Source of the DNA: Deltaproteobacteria bacterium
GTDB taxonomy: Bacteria; Desulfobacterota; DSM-4660; Desulfatiglandales; HGW-15
NCBI GenBank assembly: GCA_016929815.1
Contig: JAFGIC010000128.1
Coordinates: 1-11,469, forward strand
DNA: 11,469 bases
Reading direction: 5' to 3'
Shown: in pieces, positions 8,001 through 11,469 of the stretch
How positions within the stretch are numbered: the stretch's first letter is position 1
How the letters are laid out: each line of letters begins with the position of its first letter
Notes under the pieces: model-generated
Seen by the model: the letters and a program-made list of their open reading frames with translations, nothing else
What the model was told of the DNA's origin: nothing
The model's database searches: none
Program-made: the position numbers and the translations under genes

Positions 8001-8569
8001 CTGGTTTCCGGAAGATTCAGCCGGGCCTTGCCGGCCGCAAGCATGTCCGAGATCAGTTTTGTCATGGCGAGAGAAACCTCCTGCGAGGCCGCATTATCGT
8101 TCGGGTCGATGGTGTTGAGGCAGGGAGGCCAGTGTGATGTTATTGTCAGATCCACGATAAACCCGCCCTCTACGGCATTGGCTGCCGTGTAGATTTTCTT
8201 AAGCAGGCTTACCCATGACGGAGTTCCCCATCCTGCATAATCCGACTGGGCGTTGGTATAGTTCGAGTCATCGGCCAGCATGGCGACTTCAACCCCGCCG
8301 TATCCGGCCTTGGCCAGCGCATTGATCTGTTTTGCGATCGTATCGTTATCATCAACGCCTGCAGACGCCTCGCCGAACCACATGCGTGCCATTGGTTTCG
8401 CAATGGCATCCGGTTTGTTGAAACGATCGATTACAGAAGCTTCTGTCATTTCATTTGCCGTCTCCGGCACTTTCGAACCGCATGATGTAACAAATGGCAG
8501 AGCCATCAACGCCATAATTGTCATGGCAGCTCTAACTCTATTGTTTTTTTTAAATTTCCTTTGTTCCAT
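5021..8569 (-). CDS. Lipoprotein glycoside hydrolase, GH106 (alpha-L-rhamnosidase) type
   Basis: This 1182-residue protein starts at ATG 8569, 7 nt after AAGGAGG; another in-frame ATG at 8575 abuts the ribosome site and is less likely. The signal peptide ends in the lipobox VTSC (Cys30 from this start), so the protein is probably membrane-anchored outside the cytoplasm. The start of the catalytic region, KPMARMWFGEASAGVDD followed by IAKQINALAKAGYGGVEV, resembles the GH106 N-terminus (recalled family pattern: RWWWPGG...GFGGVEI). Later segments SNEWAESIGYSYRAQ, SMEAITGA and INHVIMHGSAYS suit the acid/base region and barrel end of such glycosidases, but I cannot assign catalytic residues with certainty. 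The last 150 residues (YYTLNFDWDG, IIVNGTEV, LKAGENTIEIEL) look like a GH2-type sugar-binding jelly roll. Expected action: removal of terminal L-rhamnose from oligosaccharides or plant glycosides. Confidence 0.8.
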   Translation of the reverse strand: MEQRKFKKNNRVRAAMTIMALMALPFVTSCGSKVPETANEMTEASVIDRFNKPDAIAKPMARMWFGEASAGVDDNDTIAKQINALAKAGYGGVEVAMLADDSNYTNAQSDYAGWGTPSWVSLLKKIYTAANAVEGGFIVDLTITSHWPPCLNTIDPNDNAASQEVSLAMTKLISDMLAAGKARLNLPETRTADSHGAHFIFTDSLTTAAVAKVTGIKDKTVIVDFATLKTLDTEKVTVDDASDLEEGTYKKIDGKYYLGSAAGAPDEETCKKYGWIYSSEEEDNKWMTLSKSTVGVFGEAPEKDADLSASYNGKEDASFKRARMADWQYLYAADVSGLGISGANNYSEIAAGDWVIIGAFCRGTGQMYSGRNGEENKQPTMLNRPYVSNYFDNIGIDVVADYWDKYILSDAELVNMMKVNGAMGASIFEDSIEAAAGTNFWVFDIVDEIKSHYGSDYKYADELPIVIAGFSDNEAAGQMMAMGFGGEQKKDDVLEFSNVDKTVIKRIEQDYFTLMGKLYNEQHCHVSNEWAESIGYSYRAQTYSLTGMDIAAAAASVAIPEGESGQNGDGHRQMRSAVNLYDKQCLSMEAITGAKIYDFNWEDVLFALTSNFSFGINHVIMHGSAYSKSLKGAGADWPGWDPFRGSFGEPYTYRQIYWEKMPLVTDYVARIQAIMQAGTAKVDVAVLVDNTAVFSSGRGNTFPTLLDNGYSYNILSESLLMSENAQKTGRKVIYADGPAYKAIVLENITCLSAKGMQQLIKYAKDGISIVSMNSNPSIVYGTEKGNETDANVAALYQEMLAYDCVAVCNTEDQLADALQKLGIYPYARYKIAGLEASLYQDDIDGSNYYYLYNDTGITAGMLTAASAKKYKVDTAYNRALTDQVITLTGSGTPYFLEPLTGEIKQAGEYIDNGDGTVSIVLDELKAACCKIVVITKNTAEFPAPGVYVTSVNADKADYDIVRMDGKLVLRSAVVGDYVVTLSNGKEKTVTISENGRTVDLSRDDVRLVIDSYGPTYPNASDMIDEMGIQTVDPSATTVIKVDFGSMPLTDWEAISATPEQLGRMGVGSMKDVSGKGYYTLNFDWDGSDAYLMPEYGNDQVTGIIVNGTEVAAIDNMTDKIDLGGMLKAGENTIEIELSSTLAGRGTIESDVLSDRGLNFGGTTYKDNGLSYVKLVSYKNSPI

Positions 8570-8656
8570 GCGCATCCTCCTTCAGTTTTCTCAAAAAGAC
8601 CATTGAATTCTAAAAACATTGCATGCAGTGAATGTTTTGACTTGAACCCAATGAAG

Positions 8657-8685
8657 ATCATTTCTGTTTAAGGGAGGTGAGTCAA
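8657..8685 (-). promoter_or_regulatory. Candidate promoter for the GH106 gene
   Basis: On the minus strand TTGACT (8680-8685) and AATGAT (8657-8662) are separated by 17 nt, about 90 nt upstream of the glycosidase start codon. The -10 box is only a partial match, so this is tentative. Confidence 0.25.
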
Positions 8686-8765
8686 ACACCTAACCCCCCT
8701 CACAAAAACCGTAGAACAACCTCAGTGTAATATCAGTATATGAGACAGGATGTACCATTTTTTTA

Positions 8766-8800
8766 AATCGGAAAGGATATACTTGATATCCTTTCCGATT
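8766..8800. terminator. Perfect 15-bp stem-loop between the beta-barrel gene and GH106 gene
   Basis: AATCGGAAAGGATAT at 8766-8780 and its exact reverse complement at 8786-8800 enclose a 5-nt loop. It lies 25-59 nt downstream of the beta-barrel gene's stop codon on the minus strand. Reading that strand, the stem is followed by TTTAAAAAAA rather than a run of T, so it is not a textbook intrinsic terminator. It may still end the transcript or protect its 3' end. Confidence 0.5.
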
Positions 8801-8824
8801 ATTGGAAGCCCCGTCACAAAATTG

Positions 8825-9241
8825 TTAATTCCTTACTGCTGTCCAGTTTTCATTACCCTGTGCGGCACCGCCTCCCTGGCCACCCTGGGGAGCGCCACCC
8901 GCTCCACTGCCCCTACCCTCCCCGGAAGACTTTATTTCCCTAGTCCCTGTCATCTTATTGCTGGCAACTTTTCCGGTCAAAGCAACCTCCATGGAAGATG
9001 ATTTAAGGGTCATAGAAACTGAGTCCCCCTTCAAGGTTCCTGTGCCGGTCATCTCCTTAAACGTCGGATGTGTGCCGGTAATTGTAAGATTCTCACCGGC
9101 GGCCTTGATAACCAGAGGAAATGATTCTTCCGCCCCTGCGCCCCACCACGTTATTGTCCATTTCCCGGATATGTCCGCTGCCCAGGTTGATGATGTTAAT
9201 AATAATGCAAATAAGGTTGTTAATAATAATACTTTTCGCAT
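8825..9241 (-). CDS. Small secreted beta-barrel-like protein with Gly/Gln-rich loop
   Basis: This 138-residue protein has a clear Sec signal peptide (MRKVLLLTTLFALLL..., cleavage expected near residues 21-22, WA/AD). The mature part begins DISGKWTITWWG and continues with alternating polar and hydrophobic strands (FPLVIKAAGENLTITG, GTLKGDSVSMTLK, MEVALTGKVASNKMTGT). This suits a small extracytoplasmic, lipocalin-like beta-barrel of the 'SGKW...LTGT' type; I recognise the pattern but no named family. Residues 106-131 are a Gly/Gln/Ala-rich loop (GAPQGGQGGGAAQG) inserted just before the last strand NWTAVRN. AGAGGA precedes the start. Similar Gly-rich stretches occur in the EF-hand protein and both flavoproteins, which suggests a shared secreted context. 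Confidence 0.75.
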   Translation of the reverse strand: MRKVLLLTTLFALLLTSSTWAADISGKWTITWWGAGAEESFPLVIKAAGENLTITGTHPTFKEMTGTGTLKGDSVSMTLKSSSMEVALTGKVASNKMTGTREIKSSGEGRGSGAGGAPQGGQGGGAAQGNENWTAVRN

Positions 9242-9424
9242 AATCCTCTACTTTGTTAAATTGTTGATATATCCTCCATTCCCAAATATGTTCACTCTTA
9301 AAATGAATCGCCAATAAAGAATAGCTGAAACACCCTTACAGGCATATGGCAATGCGTGAATATTTTATGACCTTTTGCGTCACCATTTTGAACCGTCCTT
9401 TCCCACAGCAGGCATAATGTACCC
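9242..9424. other. Intergenic region between the minus-strand locus and the plus-strand remnant locus
   Basis: This AT-rich stretch lies upstream of the beta-barrel gene (minus strand) and of the shell-protein remnant (plus strand). No gene, convincing promoter or RNA could be identified. It marks the boundary where gene orientation switches. Confidence 0.4.
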
Positions 9425-9624
9425 ATCGATCCAAACGAAGATGAAAAGGTCGATCTTATCAGTATGCATATAGGTGGCAAAGGCATAATCGTGTTGACGG
9501 GCAAATAGACGCCTTGAAATCTGCCATTATTCCGGCTATAGAATATCTCAAGGAAGATGGAAGCCTGGCGGGTTATTCTCCGGTTACAAATCTCCATGAA
9601 GCGGTTTTACTGGAATTGCCGTAA
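9425..9624 (+). pseudogene. Remnant of a PduT-like trimeric microcompartment shell protein (C-terminal BMC domain), frameshifted
   Basis: Frame starting at 9425 reads ...EKVDLISMHIGGKG, IIVLTGK and then TAG at 9506. Shifting by one base at about 9503-9505 continues with IDALKSAIIPAIEYLKED, then GSLAGYSPVTNLHEAVLLE and a stop at 9622. Put together, this follows the pattern I recall for the second BMC domain of PduT-type shell proteins: strand, GGK, a hydrophobic strand ending in (T/A)GD, a helix rich in Ala and Ile, then a Pro/Asn-His-Glu end. A stop at 9389 cuts off any N-terminal part, and no start codon with a ribosome site is present. It ends 22 nt before the class II aldolase start, an arrangement expected in a fucose/rhamnose microcompartment operon. 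The shell assignment rests on recalled motifs. Confidence 0.55.
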
Positions 9625-9646
9625 TTACAAAATTATGGAGGGTTAA

Positions 9647-10342
9647 ATGAAAAAATATCCTGTGAAAAGTGAATTTGAATTGAAGAAATTAATCCTTGAG
9701 ATCGGGAAACGTTTATGGACAAGGGGTTTTGTGGCCGCCAATGACGGGAACATATCCGTAAGAACCCGCAAAAATGAGATACTGATAACACCTTCAGGCG
9801 TGAGCAAGGGGTTCATGTCTAAAGACATGATAATAAGTATGACCATGGACGGTGATATTGTTTCTTCAAATAATCAATACAGGCCTTCCAGTGAATACAA
9901 GATGCACGCCCAGGTGTATAGGTCGAGAGATGACATCAATGCCGTGGTTCACGCCCACCCCCCCTACAGCACAGCCTTTGCCGTGGCAGGGATACCACTT
10001 GATAAGTGCGCCCTACCAGAGGCAATCCTGACCCTCGGATCTGTCCCTGTAGCGCACTATGGAACGCCATCCACTAATGAAGTCCCTGATTCAATCAATG
10101 AGCACATCAAAAAGAGCGACGCGATACTCCTTGCCAATCACGGCGCCCTGACGGCAGGCATTGACCTTATGACCGCCTATCACAGGATGGAGACCCTTGA
10201 GCACGTGGCGCATATAATGTATCTGGCCCACAGCCTCGGAAATGTGAACATATTATCCAAAGAACAAATCGGTCAACTGATGGAGGTCAGATCCAGAATG
10301 AATATACCCGGGAGGATAAATATCCCCCTTTCAGGCGATTGA
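9647..10342 (+). CDS. Class II aldolase, L-fuculose/L-rhamnulose-1-phosphate aldolase type
   Basis: This 231-residue protein starts at an ATG with GGAGGG 4 nt upstream. It has the class II (zinc) aldolase/adducin layout: ANDGNIS (31-37) for phosphate binding, SSEYKMH with the probable catalytic Glu83, HAHPPYS with zinc ligands His102 and His104, and NHG with zinc ligand His165. Length is near that of FucA (about 215). The family cleaves L-fuculose-1-phosphate or L-rhamnulose-1-phosphate to DHAP and L-lactaldehyde, or related ribulose-phosphate substrates. The neighbouring shell-protein remnant and nearby GH106 glycosidase favour a rhamnose/fucose role, and in such operons the aldolase may be a microcompartment cargo. 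No clear encapsulation peptide is visible. The gene looks intact although both flanks are decayed. Confidence 0.9.
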   Translation: MKKYPVKSEFELKKLILEIGKRLWTRGFVAANDGNISVRTRKNEILITPSGVSKGFMSKDMIISMTMDGDIVSSNNQYRPSSEYKMHAQVYRSRDDINAVVHAHPPYSTAFAVAGIPLDKCALPEAILTLGSVPVAHYGTPSTNEVPDSINEHIKKSDAILLANHGALTAGIDLMTAYHRMETLEHVAHIMYLAHSLGNVNILSKEQIGQLMEVRSRMNIPGRINIPLSGD

Positions 10343-10396
10343 ATATGCTTGAGACATTTAAACATTAAAAAATAAAGGATACAATTATGGAAAAAG

Positions 10397-10642
10397 CTGA
10401 TCTCTGTTGCTGATCCACCGGAGACAACCATAACAAGGATAGACCTCGGAGCCAAACGGCTTGTCAACTGGGCCGACATAAAGGCAACCAGGGATTAATT
10501 GGTTAAGATGGGCGTTGAGACTATGAATAATGTATCCGGCAGAGGATATTATACCACAACCTTTGACTGGGATGGCACAGAGGGAAAGAAGGTGGAATTG
10601 AAACCTTATTTTGATAATGATCTTGACATTTTAATGAAATAG
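10397..10642 (+). pseudogene. C-terminal remnant of a second GH106-type glycosidase
   Basis: The frame gives LISVADPPETTITRIDLG, then VNWADIKATRD, a TAA stop (10496-10498), then LVKMGVETMNNVSGRGYY and TTTFDWDG, ending at TAG 10640. It lines up without gaps against residues about 1029-1090 of the GH106 lipoprotein (DPSATTVIKVDFG, TDWEAISATPEQLGRMGV, GKGYYTLNFDWDG). The TAA corresponds to a Gln codon there, a likely CAA to TAA change. Homology fades after about 10590. No N-terminal or catalytic part remains. The strand is opposite to the intact gene. Just upstream, AAAGGATACAATT followed by ATGGAAAAAGCTGAT (10387) looks like the start of another gene that runs into a stop after eight codons, possibly the junction of a deletion. 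Confidence 0.75.
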
Positions 10643-10698
10643 CCTTGATAATAGCTGTAAACTTACCGTTTAAATAGATTGCTTCATGGAGCGTGCAA

Positions 10699-11103
10699 AT
10701 GGGTGAAGATAAATTTAATGCGGAAAAGCTGATCAAATACTGGCTAATCGAGGCAGAAGAAGCTCTTCAGATTGCCGATCACTTACTGGAAAAAAAAGAC
10801 TTCTCATATGCCCTGTTCTTTGGGCATCTGGCGATTGAAAAAATACTTAAGGCATTATATGTGAGCCGGCAAGGAAAGCATGCCCCGCCGCTTCATAACC
10901 TGGTGAGATTGGCTAAAGAGGCTGGACTTGAACTCGATAAAAATAAAATAGACAGGCTTATTAATATAACTGCCTTTAATATAGAAGCCAGATATCCTGA
11001 TTTAAAAAGATCTTTTAGGAAGAAATGTACGCCGGAATTTACGAATCAGCAATTGGATTCGACAAAGGAGATATTTCAGTGGGTAAGATCCCAACTTCCA
11101 TAG
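10699..11103 (+). CDS. HEPN-domain protein, putative toxin of a HEPN/MNT pair
   Basis: This 134-residue, mostly helical protein starts at ATG 10699, where GGAG lies 7 nt upstream; a GTG at 10693 is too close to that ribosome site. It shows the HEPN pattern: WLIEAEEALQIADHLLEKKDFSYALFFGHLAIEKILKALY in the first helices, HNLVRLAKEAG in the middle, and a conserved ARYPD segment near the C-terminal helix. HEPN proteins of this type are commonly RNases paired with a small nucleotidyltransferase, and the next gene is exactly such a partner, overlapping the 3' end. A weak TTGATA (10645-10650) upstream could belong to its promoter. Probable role: stability or phage-defence toxin; enzymatic activity is unproven. 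Confidence 0.85.
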   Translation: MGEDKFNAEKLIKYWLIEAEEALQIADHLLEKKDFSYALFFGHLAIEKILKALYVSRQGKHAPPLHNLVRLAKEAGLELDKNKIDRLINITAFNIEARYPDLKRSFRKKCTPEFTNQQLDSTKEIFQWVRSQLP

Positions 11104-11393
11104 AACCTAGTGTAAAGAGGTTTATTGAGGAGGCAAGACAATGGCGTCCGATAAAGGAGGCATACCTATACGGCTCTCAGGCCAAAGGCATGGCTTCTGA
11201 ATGGAGCGATATTGACATTGCAATAATTTCATCCGATTTCTCGGATGACCTTTTTGAAGAACGAATAGCCCTTATGCATATCGCTGCCAGGATTGATGAC
11301 CGTATTGAACCGCATCCATTTTTAGAATCGACATTTAACAGCACCGATCCTTTGAGCAATGAAATACAGCAACACGGAATCCGGATTGTATGA
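11079..11393 (+). CDS. MNT-type nucleotidyltransferase, putative antitoxin of the HEPN/MNT pair
   Basis: The minimal nucleotidyltransferase signature is clear: GSQAKGMASEWSDIDIAI, i.e. GS, ten residues, DID, supplying the metal-binding aspartates. I prefer a GTG start at 11079 (104 residues) because AAAGGAG stands 9 nt before it and the fold begins at VKRFIEEARQW; an upstream in-frame ATG at 11025 would add 18 residues and deepen the overlap. The gene overlaps the HEPN gene by 25 nt, which points to translational coupling. In characterised type VII systems the MNT protein neutralises the HEPN toxin by transferring AMP to it; by analogy that is the likely role here. Confidence 0.87.
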   Translation: MGKIPTSIEPSVKRFIEEARQWRPIKEAYLYGSQAKGMASEWSDIDIAIISSDFSDDLFEERIALMHIAARIDDRIEPHPFLESTFNSTDPLSNEIQQHGIRIV

Positions 11394-11469
11394 TATTTTT
11401 AATAGGACAGTCATAAGTCAGCCAAATTTTTATCTATCGTCTTTCATTTAATATCTGACTGCTGATCGC

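Noticed and set aside
9345..9417. Small plus-strand frame beginning MAMREYFMTF
   Set aside because: It has 23 codons, no ribosome site and no similarity that I recognise.
1..11469. CRISPR array, tRNA, rRNA or transposase
   Set aside because: No regularly spaced repeats, no tRNA-like cloverleaf and no transposase motifs were seen on either strand.

Overview
The window most likely comes from an anaerobic, Gram-negative-type bacterium with mixed GC content. Evidence for this is a set of secreted proteins (two Tat-exported ferredoxins, one lipoprotein, two small Sec-secreted proteins), strong AGGAGG ribosome sites, extracytoplasmic FAD/Fe-S redox pairs, and traces of a sugar-degrading bacterial microcompartment. 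I cannot assign a phylum from sequence alone.

Minus strand, read from right to left (9241 down to 1). First comes a small secreted beta-barrel-like protein (8825-9241). Next is a large lipoprotein glycoside hydrolase of the GH106 (alpha-L-rhamnosidase) type (5021-8569), then a secreted two-EF-hand protein (4408-4836). These are followed by two consecutive copies of a two-gene unit: a Tat-signal 2x[4Fe-4S] ferredoxin followed, exactly 23 nt later, by a fumarate-reductase-like FAD protein. Copy B is 3923-4258 plus 2217-3899. Copy A is 1663-1995 plus 1-1639, whose C-terminus lies outside the window. The two copies are clearly paralogous. However, flavoprotein A has a glycine-rich insert exactly where flavoprotein B keeps a Glu...Arg-Asp segment resembling the catalytic loop of the fumarate reductase family. 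The flavoproteins, the EF-hand protein and the beta-barrel protein all carry Gly/Gln/Ala-rich stretches with a shared GQGG core.

Plus strand, 9400-11469. An intact class II (fuculose/rhamnulose-1-phosphate-type) aldolase (9647-10342) lies between two gene remnants. Upstream is a frameshifted fragment that looks like the C-terminal domain of a PduT-like microcompartment shell protein (about 9425-9624). Downstream is a C-terminal fragment of a second GH106-type protein with an in-frame stop (about 10397-10642). A HEPN/MNT toxin-antitoxin pair (10699-11103, 11079-11393) follows. This side looks like the decayed edge of a rhamnose/fucose microcompartment locus.

Working model (inference): rhamnosidase action outside the cytoplasm releases L-rhamnose from a glycoside, and class II aldolase chemistry would produce L-lactaldehyde and DHAP from the phosphorylated sugar. 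The tandem exported ferredoxin-flavoprotein pairs could use the remaining aglycone, or another unsaturated compound, as electron acceptor. The coupling between sugar release and extracytoplasmic flavin reduction is the most interesting hypothesis here and is unproven.
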